A stretch of DNA of 64,000 bases from 67-14 sp035502775 (lineage in GTDB: Bacteria; Actinomycetota; Thermoleophilia; Solirubrobacterales; 70-9), in the NCBI GenBank assembly GCA_035502775.1, contig DATJUB010000035.1:1-64000 (forward strand), in the 5' to 3' direction. Position 1 is the first letter of the stretch. Every line of letters begins with the position of its first letter. Made by a program: the position numbers and the translations under genes. Positions 41,775 through 50,384 of the stretch are shown here, piece after piece. The notes under the pieces were generated by a model that did no database searches, was not told the origin of the DNA, and saw nothing but the letters and a program-made list of their open reading frames with translations.

Positions 41775-42578
41775 TCAATGCGGTGCCGCTCCGGTCAGCC
41801 CGAATACGTCGACGGGACCGGGACCCTCGCCGACCGAGTCGAGCCCGTTGCCCACCGCCTCCGAGGCCAATGCCCGGGCCGACCTGGTCGCGGCCAGCGG
41901 ATCCAGCCCGAGCGCGAGCATCGCGGCCAGCGAAGATGAATGCGTGCATCCCGAGCCGTGGCTGGAGCTTCCTTCGTAGATCGCGCCCTCGATCTCGACG
42001 ATCTGCTCGCCGTCGAAGAAGACATCGATCATCCCGGTGCTGTGCCCGCCGGTCACCACGGCGATCGATGGCCCCAGGGCGAGCACCCCTTCGGCCAGTG
42101 CCGATTGGGCCGCCGTCTCGTCCAGGCCGGTCAGCACCCGGGCTTCGGGAATGTTCGGTGTCGCGACCGTCGCCCGCGGCAGGATCATCTCGATCAGGGC
42201 CGACCTGGCGTCCGACCGGAGCAGGTCCGCCCCGCTCTCGGCGACCATCACCGTGTCGAGAACGATCGGCACGTCGCCGAGCAGATCGAGTCCCCGGGCC
42301 ACGGCCTCGATCGTCTCGACCGATCCGAGCATCCCGATCTTGACGGCGTCCACCCCGATGTCACTGGTGACCGCCCGGATCTGTTCGATGATCATCGCCG
42401 GACTGACCGGCTCGATCGCGGTCACGCCGACGGTGTTCTGAGCGGTGAGGGCGGTGATCGCGGTCATGCCGTGCGCGCCGCAGCGGGCGATCGCCTTGAT
42501 GTCCGCCTGGATGCCCGCGCCACCTCCGGAGTCGGAGCCGGCGATCGAAAGCACAGTCGGGATCTCACGTTGCGTCAT
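41775..42578 (-). CDS. thiD: Hydroxymethylpyrimidine/phosphomethylpyrimidine kinase
   Basis: 267 aa ribokinase-fold enzyme that phosphorylates HMP and HMP-P in thiamine synthesis. The N-terminal SIAGSDSGGGAGIQADIK and the anion-hole/catalytic segment GSGCTHSSSLAA near the C-terminus are characteristic. No thiE or thiC neighbours and no TPP riboswitch in the short upstream spacer. It has its own candidate promoter (42586). Confidence 0.94.
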   Translation of the reverse strand: MTQREIPTVLSIAGSDSGGGAGIQADIKAIARCGAHGMTAITALTAQNTVGVTAIEPVSPAMIIEQIRAVTSDIGVDAVKIGMLGSVETIEAVARGLDLLGDVPIVLDTVMVAESGADLLRSDARSALIEMILPRATVATPNIPEARVLTGLDETAAQSALAEGVLALGPSIAVVTGGHSTGMIDVFFDGEQIVEIEGAIYEGSSSHGSGCTHSSSLAAMLALGLDPLAATRSARALASEAVGNGLDSVGEGPGPVDVFGLTGAAPH

Positions 42579-42585
42579 CGGCCGA

Positions 42586-42591
42586 AGGATA
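42586..42591 (-). promoter_or_regulatory. Candidate -10 element, leaderless geometry (thiD)
   Basis: TATCCT, seven bases, ATG at 42578, within the 18-bp gap after the dprA stop. Confidence 0.35.
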
Positions 42592-42596
42592 GGGCT

Positions 42597-43733
42597 CTAG
42601 GACCGCCGGCAGCCGGGCTGGGCGGTTCGGGTGTAGGTGCCGGTGATCGAGCAGTCCAGATATCCCAGCACCTCCAATCTGGCCAAGCCGATCGCCACCT
42701 CGGTCGCGTCACGAGCGAGAAGATCGGCGACCGCGTCGACCGTGTCACAGCCGCGTTCGACCGCGTCGAGAATCGAGTCCAGCCCCTGATCGATCTCCGG
42801 CCCGGACACCGCCGGAGGAAGGGCCCCGATCCCGATCACCCGGTCGATCACGTCCCGGGCATCCCGGACCAGGGCGGCTCCGCTCGCGATCAATTCGTTC
42901 GTACCGGCGGCCGGGCCGATCGTGACCTGACCCGGCACCGCACCGACCTCCCGCCCCGCGTCGCCCGCCATCTCCGCGGTGATCAGCGACCCGGAACGGT
43001 GGGCGGCCTCGACCACGACGGTCATCTGTGAGAGCGCCGCCATGATGCGGTTGCGTGCCGGGAATCCCCATCGGCGGGGCTTCGTGCCCGGCGGGACCTC
43101 CGAGATGACCAGCCCCCGCTCGAGTATCTGGCGGTAGAGCCGTGAATGTGACACGGGATATGCACGGTCGGGACCGCAGGCCAGGACCGCGACCGTGCGA
43201 CCGCCTTCGAGCGCCCCTCGGTGCGCGGCCCCATCGATGCCCAGGGCCATGCCGGAGACGACCGTCAACCCGGTCGCGGCGATCTCCCTGCCGAGACTCC
43301 GTGCGACCTCCAGTCCGTAGCCGGTCGCCCGGCGCGAGCCGACCAGCGTGACCGCCGAGTTCACCGTGATCTCGGCCAGCGGAAACCCGTCACCGCGTCC
43401 GATCAGCGTCCGGGGAGCATCCGCCCCATCGCCCAGTCCGTCGGGGAACCGCTCGTCGTGCTCGCAGCAGGCCCAGCATCCGGTGTCGGCGAGAACTCCG
43501 CGCATCCACCCTTCGGCGAGCTCGGCGTTCTCCGAGAGGATCACGTCAACCTGTCGCGGTGCCACCGCTTCGACCAGTTCGGAGTCGCCCAGCCGCAGCA
43601 GCTCCGGGGTACGCCTGCCGGGACGGTCGTCGCAGGAAACCTCGATGTTCGGAGACAGCCTCGCGATCAGCCAAGACCGCCGCAGGCAGGAGGCGCAGGC
43701 GGACTCGGCCGTCACCCCGGCCCCGGCCATCAT
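42597..43733 (-). CDS. dprA: DNA-processing protein DprA
   Basis: 378 aa. Rossmann-like ssDNA-binding fold with VGSRRATGYG, SGMALGIDGAAHRGAL, FPARNRIMAALS and AVPGQVTIGPAAGTN, which load RecA on incoming DNA. An N-terminal CASCLRRSW Cys pair is typical of actinobacterial versions. The C-terminal winged-helix-like DML1 domain is present (about 315-365). The start overlaps the comM stop (ATGA); dprA and comM are commonly adjacent. Confidence 0.94.
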   Translation of the reverse strand: MMAGAGVTAESACASCLRRSWLIARLSPNIEVSCDDRPGRRTPELLRLGDSELVEAVAPRQVDVILSENAELAEGWMRGVLADTGCWACCEHDERFPDGLGDGADAPRTLIGRGDGFPLAEITVNSAVTLVGSRRATGYGLEVARSLGREIAATGLTVVSGMALGIDGAAHRGALEGGRTVAVLACGPDRAYPVSHSRLYRQILERGLVISEVPPGTKPRRWGFPARNRIMAALSQMTVVVEAAHRSGSLITAEMAGDAGREVGAVPGQVTIGPAAGTNELIASGAALVRDARDVIDRVIGIGALPPAVSGPEIDQGLDSILDAVERGCDTVDAVADLLARDATEVAIGLARLEVLGYLDCSITGTYTRTAQPGCRRS

Positions 43734-45217
43734 GCCTCCCTCCGTCGCATCTGCAGCGCCGCCGCCATGTGGTCCTCGCCGATCCGGGCGGCATCCTCGA
43801 GATCGGCGATCGTGCGGGCGACCCGCAGGGTTCGGTCATGCGCACGGCCGCTCATGCGCCCGGTGGAGTGGGCCTGGGACAGCAGCCGTGCGGCGTCCGC
43901 ATCGGTCTCGAATCCCGCCACCTCGGCCGCCGTGGCGGTGGCGTTCGTCCGCGCCGATCCGTACCGCTCCTCCATCGTGAAGCGCGCCGCGATCACCCGG
44001 CCGCGAATCTCGGCCGAAGCTTCGCCGGGCGGCCCCGACATCGCCTCGGCTCCGGGCTGACGCACGGCCAGGTTGATGTCGATCCGATCGGCAAGCGCAC
44101 CGCTCAGAACCGCCCTGTACCTCCGTACCGCAGCCGGATTGCAGTCGCATGCCGGATCCTCCTCGCCTCTTCCGCACGGACACGGATTGGCCGCCGCGAC
44201 CAGGGTGAACGCGCACGGCAGGGTCTGACGGCCGCCGGCCCGGACGATGTTCACCTCGCCGGTCTCCATCGGTTCCCTGAGCGCCTCCAATGAGGACCGC
44301 CGGAACTCGCAGATCTCGTCGAGGAAGAGAACGCCCCTGTGCGCGAGAGTGATCTCTCCCGGTCTGGGTGGTGTCCCACCCCCGACCAGACCGGCCGGGG
44401 TCACGGTGTGGTGCGGAGCACGGAATGGACGTACTCCGGATATCGCCGAGAGCCCGCCACCGCTCACGCTGGCGATGCGGGCGACCTCCAGTGCTTCATC
44501 GGCACCGAGCGGGGGCAGGATCGAGGCGACTCTTCTCGCGCCAAGCGACTTGCCGGCGCCGGGAGGCCCGATCACCAGCAGTCCGTGTCCGCCCGCCGCC
44601 GATATCTCCAATGCCCGGCGGAAGTGATCCTGCCCTCGCAGGTCCCGCATGTCGGGCAGACTCGAACCCCGGCTGAGATCCACCGGAACCGGGCGCTCAC
44701 CGGGAAAGACGCCCTCCGACAGCTGCCGCAGTTCGGCGGCCCCGGCGATCGTGCGTACATCCACGCCATGCGCCAAGGCCGCCTCACCCCCGTTGGCGGG
44801 AGGCACCACGATCCCGGTGTTTCCGTATGCCCTCGCCGCCTCCGCCATGGCCAGCGCACCACGGACCGGACGGAGAGTTCCATCGAGTGCCAGCTCTCCC
44901 GCGAATGCCCAGCCGTCCAGGCGGTCGGCCGGTATCTCACCGGCGGCACCGAGCAGAGCCGCAGCGAGCGCAAGGTCCAGGCCGGGGCCCACCTTGCGCA
45001 GATCCGCCGGCGCGAGGTTGGCCGTGATCCTCTTCAGCGGGAATTCGAAGCCGCAATTGACCAGTGCCGCCCGCACCCTCTCCCGTGCCTCCCGGACGGC
45101 CGTGTCCGGGAGACCGACGATCTGAAAGTTGGGCAGTCCGCGCTGGACGTCCACCTCGACCCGCACCGGTCTGGCACTGATTCCATCGATGGTGAAGGCG
45201 GTCGTCTCGGCGAGCAT
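43730..45217 (-). CDS. comM: ComM/YifB-family Mg-chelatase-like AAA+ ATPase
   Basis: 495 aa. An N-terminal Lon-S5-like domain (about 1-170), AAA+ core with Walker A GPPGAGKS and Walker B FLDEICEF, and a C-terminal chelatase lid. A CPCGRGEEDPACDC segment (about 345-358) resembles a zinc site. ComM acts as a branch-migration helicase in natural transformation in other bacteria. Leaderless-type hexamer TAGGTT lies six bases upstream. Confidence 0.94.
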   Translation of the reverse strand: MLAETTAFTIDGISARPVRVEVDVQRGLPNFQIVGLPDTAVREARERVRAALVNCGFEFPLKRITANLAPADLRKVGPGLDLALAAALLGAAGEIPADRLDGWAFAGELALDGTLRPVRGALAMAEAARAYGNTGIVVPPANGGEAALAHGVDVRTIAGAAELRQLSEGVFPGERPVPVDLSRGSSLPDMRDLRGQDHFRRALEISAAGGHGLLVIGPPGAGKSLGARRVASILPPLGADEALEVARIASVSGGGLSAISGVRPFRAPHHTVTPAGLVGGGTPPRPGEITLAHRGVLFLDEICEFRRSSLEALREPMETGEVNIVRAGGRQTLPCAFTLVAAANPCPCGRGEEDPACDCNPAAVRRYRAVLSGALADRIDINLAVRQPGAEAMSGPPGEASAEIRGRVIAARFTMEERYGSARTNATATAAEVAGFETDADAARLLSQAHSTGRMSGRAHDRTLRVARTIADLEDAARIGEDHMAAALQMRRREA

Positions 45218-45223
45218 GCGGCC

Positions 45224-45229
45224 AACCTA
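45224..45229 (-). promoter_or_regulatory. Candidate -10 element, leaderless geometry (comM)
   Basis: TAGGTT, six bases (GGCCGC), ATG at 45217. Confidence 0.35.
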
Positions 45230-45297
45230 GGAGGAATTTCCTGACTCGTTGCCGCACATGCCCAACAACTCTCAGACGAGGAGCAAACGAATTGGAC

Positions 45298-45327
45298 GGA
45301 GGCGTCGGGAGGCGGCATTTCGCCTCC
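45298..45327. promoter_or_regulatory. GGAGGCG repeat cluster in the yraN promoter
   Basis: GGAGGCG occurs at 45298 and 45308 as direct copies 10 bp apart, and its reverse complement CGCCTCC is at 45321-45327. The second and third copies form a 7-bp hairpin ending one base before the TAGATT hexamer. A repressor or activator site is plausible. Confidence 0.4.
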
Positions 45328-45333
45328 TAGATT
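45328..45333 (+). promoter_or_regulatory. Candidate -10 element, leaderless geometry (yraN)
   Basis: TAGATT, six bases (CATCCC), ATG at 45340. Confidence 0.35.
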
Positions 45334-45339
45334 CATCCC

Positions 45340-45744
45340 ATGTCAACTCCGAGAAGCACCCACGCAAGACCGGATCCGCGCCGCGGCACGGGTCAACGGG
45401 CCGAAGAGATCTGCGCCCGCCGCCTCCGCGCCCGGGGCTGGCAGATCCTCGCCCGCAACTGGCGGATAAAGGCGGGAGAGATCGATCTGATCGCCAGATC
45501 CGGGCCGATCCTGGTGATAGTCGAAGTCAAGGCGGGCCACCGCGGCTCCCTGAACGGGCCGCAGTTGCCGGTGCTCGCGGTCGGACCCAACAAGCAGCGC
45601 CGCCTGCGACGCCTGGCCTCGGGCTGGATCGCCTCTCACGGCCGGACCATCGCCTTTCGCGAAGTCAGGTTCGATGTGGTCGGCGTGCTGTTCGAACGGG
45701 ACGGCAGCCTCGCCGCCTACGACCACCTGGAGAACGCGTTCTAG
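45340..45744 (+). CDS. yraN: YraN/UPF0102-family nuclease-like protein
   Basis: 134 aa with the restriction-endonuclease-like fold of UPF0102: AGEIDLIAR (Glu/Asp) and VIVEVKAG (E-x-K) supply the expected metal and catalytic residues. The biological role is not settled; linkage to dprA/comM and rnhB is common and suggests DNA processing. It is convergent with rnhB (4-bp stop overlap). Confidence 0.88.
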   Translation: MSTPRSTHARPDPRRGTGQRAEEICARRLRARGWQILARNWRIKAGEIDLIARSGPILVIVEVKAGHRGSLNGPQLPVLAVGPNKQRRLRRLASGWIASHGRTIAFREVRFDVVGVLFERDGSLAAYDHLENAF

Positions 45745-46403
45745 GCGGCCCGCCCCAACTCCCCGTACGCCTCCGAGGCGAACGAGAGCCGGTGGATCGG
45801 CGAGGGTCCGTGCTCGACGATCGCGTCCCGGTGCGCCGCGCTCGCGTATCCCTTGTGCCCCTCGAAGCCGTAGGCCGGGTAGAGCGCGCCGGCCCTGGTC
45901 ATGCACCTGTCCCTGGTTACCTTGGCGACCACCGAGGCCGCGGCCACCGCCGCACTCGTGCTGTCGCCCTTCACCAGGCGCCGGTGCTCGACCGGGCATT
46001 CCGGCAGGAAGAAACCATCGACCAGGCAGATAGTGCCGGGTTCGACGTCGAGTCCCGCCAGGGCCCGGCCCAGACATTCCTTGTTGCTCACATGAAGCCC
46101 GTTCGCGTCGATGTAGCGCGAGGAACGCATGACGACACAGACCTTCGCCGCGCAGCGCATGACCACCGGATAAAGCCGCTCACGCGCCTTCGCGGTCATC
46201 CGCTTCGAATCGTTCAGGTCGTTGAGCAGCCCGCCGCCCAGATCCTCCAGGCAGCGACGGTCGAACGACACCGCCGCGGCCACGATCGGCCCGGCCAGGC
46301 AGCCCCTTCCGGCTTCGTCAGCACCCGCGACGAACGCCGACCCCAGCTCGCGGTCATGGGCGAAGAGCCCAGCCGGATCGGGAATCGACTTCTTAGAGGC
46401 CAC
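45741..46403 (-). CDS. rnhB: Ribonuclease HII
   Basis: 220 aa. It removes ribonucleotides embedded in DNA. The DEAGRG motif at 29-34 gives the first Asp and Glu ligands; NDSKRM and the later CLVDG and STSAAVAAASVVAKVTRD segments complete the family pattern. Its start overlaps the lepB stop by 11 bp. Confidence 0.96.
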   Translation of the reverse strand: MASKKSIPDPAGLFAHDRELGSAFVAGADEAGRGCLAGPIVAAAVSFDRRCLEDLGGGLLNDLNDSKRMTAKARERLYPVVMRCAAKVCVVMRSSRYIDANGLHVSNKECLGRALAGLDVEPGTICLVDGFFLPECPVEHRRLVKGDSTSAAVAAASVVAKVTRDRCMTRAGALYPAYGFEGHKGYASAAHRDAIVEHGPSPIHRLSFASEAYGELGRAA

Positions 46404-47031
46404 CGATGCGATTCGGCGGCCAGTATGTGCCGAACGCCTTGCCGATCAGCCAATCCTCCGGCAGCGGACCCCAGAAGCGGCTGTCGTAGCTGCTGCCGCG
46501 ATTGTCGCCCATCATGAAGTAGTGGCCATCCGGAACCGTGATCTCCTTCGGCATGTCGCAGCCTGCCCCGCCGACCTGGCAGGGAGTGATCTCGTAGCCG
46601 TCCGGCTCCTCCGGCTTCCCGTTGACGATCGGAATGCCGCCCCTGACCGAGATGGTGTCGCCCGGCCCGGCGACGATCCGCTTGACGAAGGTGTCCTTGG
46701 ACTGTTCCGGCAGGGCCTCCGGGCAGATCTCGTCCTGCCCCACCGATACGGCACAGGCCATGCCGTTCGGCTTGTTGTCATCAGCCCCGACCGGCGGATG
46801 GAACACGACCACGTCTCCGGTCGAAGGCGAGGTGAAGTGGTAGATGAAGCGATTGACCAGAATGCGCTGGTGAATATCCAGCGTCGGCTCCATCGAGCCC
46901 GACGGGATCTGGTACGGCTTGATCAAAAAGGCTTGGATCAGCAGCGCCAGCCCGAGGGCCATCGCAACGATCACGACCAGTTCGATGAAGCTCCCCCCGG
47001 CCGTCTTTGGCTTGGGGATCTTCGGGCTCAG
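46393..47031 (-). CDS. lepB: Signal peptidase I, probable CTG start
   Basis: 212 aa if translation begins at the CTG at 47031, whose last two bases are part of the rplS stop (CTGA overlap). AAGGA lies about six bases upstream, and the extra 19 residues (SPKIPKPKTAGGSFIELV after the start) look like a genuine cytoplasmic lead to the membrane helix. Otherwise a GTG at 46974 gives 193 aa and cuts into the helix. The catalytic Ser is in IPSGSMEPTL, the Lys base in DTFVKRIVAGPGD, and GDNRGSSYDSRFWG is box E. It cleaves Sec and Tat signal peptides outside the membrane. Confidence 0.93.
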   Translation of the reverse strand: MSPKIPKPKTAGGSFIELVVIVAMALGLALLIQAFLIKPYQIPSGSMEPTLDIHQRILVNRFIYHFTSPSTGDVVVFHPPVGADDNKPNGMACAVSVGQDEICPEALPEQSKDTFVKRIVAGPGDTISVRGGIPIVNGKPEEPDGYEITPCQVGGAGCDMPKEITVPDGHYFMMGDNRGSSYDSRFWGPLPEDWLIGKAFGTYWPPNRIGGL

Positions 47032-47675
47032 GCCTGTTCCTTCGCTTCCGGCTCGCCATCCTCGGCGGGCGCTTCGCTTGCGTCAGCTTCGGGAGCGGCT
47101 TCGCTCTCGGCTGCCGGAGTCTCTTCCGCAGACTCGGTGGTCTCCTCGGCCGGAGCCTCGGTGGCCTCTTCGGCCGGAGCTTCGGCGGCTTCGGTCTCGG
47201 CGGCTTCGGTTGCCTCCGGAGCTTCGGTCGCCTCAGCCGTATCGGCCGCGACTTCCTCGATCGGCTCCTGAACCTCGCCCGAAGCATCCTGGGGAGCCTC
47301 GGTCGTGCTGACCATCTCCTCGTCGATGCCCCAGCGGCGCTCGGCGACACGGGCGGCCTTGCCGACGCGGTCACGGAGGTAGTAGAGCTTGGCACGGCGC
47401 ACACGGCCACGGGAAGCGACTTCTAGCTTCTCGATCTTCGGCGAGTGCAGCGGGAAAGTTCTCTCGACACCGACACCGAAGGAGTTCTTGCGAACGGTGA
47501 ACGTCTCACGAACGCCCGATCCCTGTCGCTTGATCACAACACCCTCAAATACCTGCGGGCGCTTGCGATTGCCCTCGATCACGAGAAAGTGAACGCGGAC
47601 GCGGTCTCCAGGCGCGAAGGACGGGAGTCCCTTGCGGAGCTGGCTGGCTTCGATGTCTTGGATTACTGTGCTCAT
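47028..47675 (-). CDS. rplS: 50S ribosomal protein L19 with long acidic tail
   Basis: 215 aa, about twice the usual length. Residues 1-118 are a complete L19 (RVHFLVIEGNRKRPQVFEG, RRAKLYYLRDR). Residues 119-215 are almost only Ala, Glu, Thr, Pro and Ser, strongly acidic and presumably disordered. L19 sits at the 30S-50S interface. Neither a Shine-Dalgarno nor a leaderless hexamer is obvious. Confidence 0.95.
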   Translation of the reverse strand: MSTVIQDIEASQLRKGLPSFAPGDRVRVHFLVIEGNRKRPQVFEGVVIKRQGSGVRETFTVRKNSFGVGVERTFPLHSPKIEKLEVASRGRVRRAKLYYLRDRVGKAARVAERRWGIDEEMVSTTEAPQDASGEVQEPIEEVAADTAEATEAPEATEAAETEAAEAPAEEATEAPAEETTESAEETPAAESEAAPEADASEAPAEDGEPEAKEQA

Positions 47676-47724
47676 GGCTCAAAAAGACGGGCCGGGTGGC
47701 CCGCGGAGCGGCAATGCTACCGAC

Positions 47725-48405
47725 TCAGTCGCCTCGGCGTCCTTCTCGTGCCCTACCCCGCTCCACACTTTGCTCCATCCGCCACTCGCGAACCTTGGCG
47801 TGATCGCCCGAAACGAGGATCTCGGGGATACCCCAGCCCCTGTATTCAGGGGGCCTCGTGTAGTGCGGATACTCCGGCAAACCGTCCAGCGCCTCGCTGT
47901 ATGACTCCTCGATCGCACTGTCGGCATCGCCCAGCGCGCCCGGAAGCCGTCTCATCAGAGCGTCGGCCACGACCATCGCCGGCAGCTCACCACCGGCCAG
48001 CACATAGCGGCCGATCGAGACCTCGTCGTCGGCCAGGTGATCGTGAACCCTCTGGTCGAAACCTTCGTAGCGGCCGCAGAGCAGCGCCAGTCCCGGCTCC
48101 GCGGTCAGCTCGGTCACCAGGGCGTCGTCGAGCAGCCGCCCGGACGGGCTGAGCAGGACGGTCCGTGGGCGCTCGCCTTCGCCATAGACCCCTTCGAGGG
48201 CCGCGTCGACCACATCCACGCGCAGCACCATTCCCGCACCGCCGCCGTAGGGAGCGTCGTCGACCCGCCCGCCCTTCAGCGGCGTCCAGTCGCGATAGTC
48301 ACGCAGGTTCAGCTCGGCGCCATGCTCGATCGCCTTGCGCACGGGCCGTTGATCCCGGAACCAATCGAAGGCTTCGGGAAAGAGAGTGAAAATGTCCAGC
48401 TTCAC
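47725..48405 (-). CDS. trmD: tRNA (guanine-N1-)-methyltransferase
   Basis: 226 aa. SPOUT enzyme that forms m1G37 next to the anticodon and prevents frameshifting. The knot is visible in LLCGRYEGFDQRV and SIGRYVLAGGELPAMVVAD. GTG start. It lies between khpA and rplS; rimM, usually upstream of trmD, is absent. Confidence 0.97.
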   Translation of the reverse strand: MKLDIFTLFPEAFDWFRDQRPVRKAIEHGAELNLRDYRDWTPLKGGRVDDAPYGGGAGMVLRVDVVDAALEGVYGEGERPRTVLLSPSGRLLDDALVTELTAEPGLALLCGRYEGFDQRVHDHLADDEVSIGRYVLAGGELPAMVVADALMRRLPGALGDADSAIEESYSEALDGLPEYPHYTRPPEYRGWGIPEILVSGDHAKVREWRMEQSVERGRAREGRRGD

Positions 48406-48435
48406 GGTCGGGGACCGCCTTCGGGAGAGGGTGGA

Positions 48436-48666
48436 TCAGTCGAGGATGTCGACGAGCACCCGGCGCTGCTCCTTGACGGCGGCGGCCTTGGCGACGGTGC
48501 GGATCGCGTTCGCGACGCGCCCGCCCTTGCCGATCACCCGGCCGAGATCATCCTGGTCGACGGTGATCTCGTAGACGAGGTCACCGTCTTCTTCGAGCTC
48601 CACGACTTCCACGGCATCCGGATCCTCGACGAGCGACCGGGTGACGTATAGGAGCATCTCCTGCAT
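48436..48666 (-). CDS. khpA: KH-domain RNA-binding protein KhpA
   Basis: 76 aa single type II KH domain with the GxxG loop as VIGKGGRVANAIRT. Homologues bind RNA with partner KhpB and influence division and small RNAs. Located in the standard place just after rpsP (5-bp gap). Confidence 0.92.
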   Translation of the reverse strand: MQEMLLYVTRSLVEDPDAVEVVELEEDGDLVYEITVDQDDLGRVIGKGGRVANAIRTVAKAAAVKEQRRVLVDILD

Positions 48667-48671
48667 GGGGC

Positions 48672-48926
48672 TCAGCTGCCGGTGGCTTTGATGCCCTTGA
48701 TGCGCAGCAGGCCCGCGACGCGCTCGGAGGGCTGGGCGCCCTTCTCGAGCCAGTACTTGGCACGTTCCTCGTCGAGCACGATGGTCGACGGCTCGGTCTG
48801 CGCGTTGTACTGCCCGATCGTTTCGATCGAACGCCCATCACGCGGGGAGCGCTTGTCGGCGACAACGATTCGCCAGATCGGGTTCTTCTTGGAACCAACT
48901 CTTCTAAGTCTTATACGGACAGCCAT
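48672..48926 (-). CDS. rpsP: 30S ribosomal protein S16
   Basis: 84 aa, complete, beginning MAVRIRLRRVGSKKNPIWRI, which is diagnostic for S16, an assembly protein of the small subunit. Follows ffh with a 24-bp gap. Confidence 0.98.
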   Translation of the reverse strand: MAVRIRLRRVGSKKNPIWRIVVADKRSPRDGRSIETIGQYNAQTEPSTIVLDEERAKYWLEKGAQPSERVAGLLRIKGIKATGS

Positions 48927-48950
48927 TGGTCGCGGAATCCTACAACGTTC

Positions 48951-50327
48951 TCAGCGGCGACGGATCTTGGGCCTCGGAGCGCGGGGCGCCTTGCCGCCCT
49001 GCATGCGGGCCAGCTGCTGCGGATCCGGCATCTTTCCGTTGGCCATCGACTTCATCAGGGTGCGCATCTGACCGAACTGCTTGACCATGTTGTTGACCTG
49101 CTGGATCTTCGTTCCCGAACCCTCGGCGATGCGGCGCCGGCGCGATCCCTTGATGATCTCCGGATAGGCCCGTTCGTATGGGGTCATCGAGAGGATGATC
49201 GCCTCGACCCGGTCCAGTTCGCCATCGTCGACATCGACGTCCTTCAGCCCCTTCATCGCCCCCATGCCGGGCATCATCCCGATCAGGTTGCCGATCGGAC
49301 CCATCTTGCGGACCTGGCGCATCTGCTTGAGGAAATCCTCGAGCGTGAAGGTCTCGTTCGCCATCTTCTTCTGAAGCTCTTCGGCCTCGTCCTCGCTGAC
49401 CTGCTCCTCGGCCCTCTCGATCAGGCTCAGCACGTCGCCCATGCCGAGGATGCGGCCGGACATGCGATCCGGGTGGAACCGCTCGAAATCCTCGAGCTTC
49501 TCGCCGGTCGAAGCGAAGATGATCGGCTTGCCGGTGACCGCCTTGACCGAGAGCGCGGCACCGCCGCGGGCGTCACCATCGAGCTTGGAGATGATCACGC
49601 CGTCGAACTCGGCCGATTCGGCGAACGATTCCGCCACGCCGACCGCGTCCTGACCGGTCATCGCGTCGACGACCAGCAGCACGTTCATCGGCTTGACCTT
49701 CTTGCGGATCCGGACCAGCTCGTCCATCAGCTCGTTGTCGATGTGGAGGCGGCCCGCGGTATCGACGATCAAGACGTCGCGGTTCTCCTCCTCGGCCTTC
49801 TTCAGCGCCCAACCGGCGATCTCGACCGGATCGGCATCGGTGCCCTGCTGGTAGACGACCGCGCCGGCCCGCTTGCCGACGGTCTCCAGCTGCTGGATCG
49901 CGGCGGGCCGGTACACGTCGCAGGCGGCGAGCGCGACCCGCTTGCCCTCCTTGGTCAGGAGCTTCGCGAGCTTCGCGGTGGCTGTGGTCTTGCCCGACCC
50001 CTGGAGGCCGGCCATCATGATGACCGTGGTGCCCTTGTTCGCGAACACGAGATCGCGACCGGTGCCACCCATCAGCTCGGTCAGCTCCTCGTTGACGATC
50101 TTGACCACCTGCTGCCCCGGGTTCAGACTGCCGAGTACATCGGCACCGAGACAGCGTTCCTTGACCGTGGCGGTGAAGGTCTTCACGACCTTGAAGTTGA
50201 CGTCGGCTTCGAGCAGGGCGAGACGGATTTCCCGCATCGCCTTGTCGATGTCGGCCTCCGAGACCTTGCCGCGGCCGCGAACGTCGGAAAGCGTGGACTG
50301 AAGTCGTTCTGAAAGCTGGTCGAACAT
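48951..50327 (-). CDS. ffh: Signal recognition particle protein Ffh
   Basis: 458 aa. N domain (about 1-90), GTPase G domain with GLQGSGKTT, DTAGRLHID and SKLDGDARGG, and Met-rich M domain (about 305-430) that binds 4.5S RNA and signal sequences. The tail is basic (KAPRAPRPKIRRR). It pairs with FtsY encoded just upstream. Confidence 0.98.
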   Translation of the reverse strand: MFDQLSERLQSTLSDVRGRGKVSEADIDKAMREIRLALLEADVNFKVVKTFTATVKERCLGADVLGSLNPGQQVVKIVNEELTELMGGTGRDLVFANKGTTVIMMAGLQGSGKTTATAKLAKLLTKEGKRVALAACDVYRPAAIQQLETVGKRAGAVVYQQGTDADPVEIAGWALKKAEEENRDVLIVDTAGRLHIDNELMDELVRIRKKVKPMNVLLVVDAMTGQDAVGVAESFAESAEFDGVIISKLDGDARGGAALSVKAVTGKPIIFASTGEKLEDFERFHPDRMSGRILGMGDVLSLIERAEEQVSEDEAEELQKKMANETFTLEDFLKQMRQVRKMGPIGNLIGMMPGMGAMKGLKDVDVDDGELDRVEAIILSMTPYERAYPEIIKGSRRRRIAEGSGTKIQQVNNMVKQFGQMRTLMKSMANGKMPDPQQLARMQGGKAPRAPRPKIRRR

Positions 50328-50340
50328 TTAGAGGGCAACC

Positions 50341-50375
50341 TTACCGGGTGACCGGACCCGCGCCGGGTTCGGTAA
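50341..50375. other. Nested hairpin in the ftsY-ffh spacer
   Basis: TTACCG (50341-50346) pairs with CGGTAA (50370-50375) and encloses ACCCG-CGC-CGGGT (50356-50368). No T tract. It may moderate readthrough from ftsY into ffh. Confidence 0.4.
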
Positions 50376-50384
50376 ACGGCTTGG

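Noticed and set aside
42579..42596. TPP riboswitch before thiD
   Set aside because: Only 18 bp of spacer, too short, and no CUGAGA-type core.
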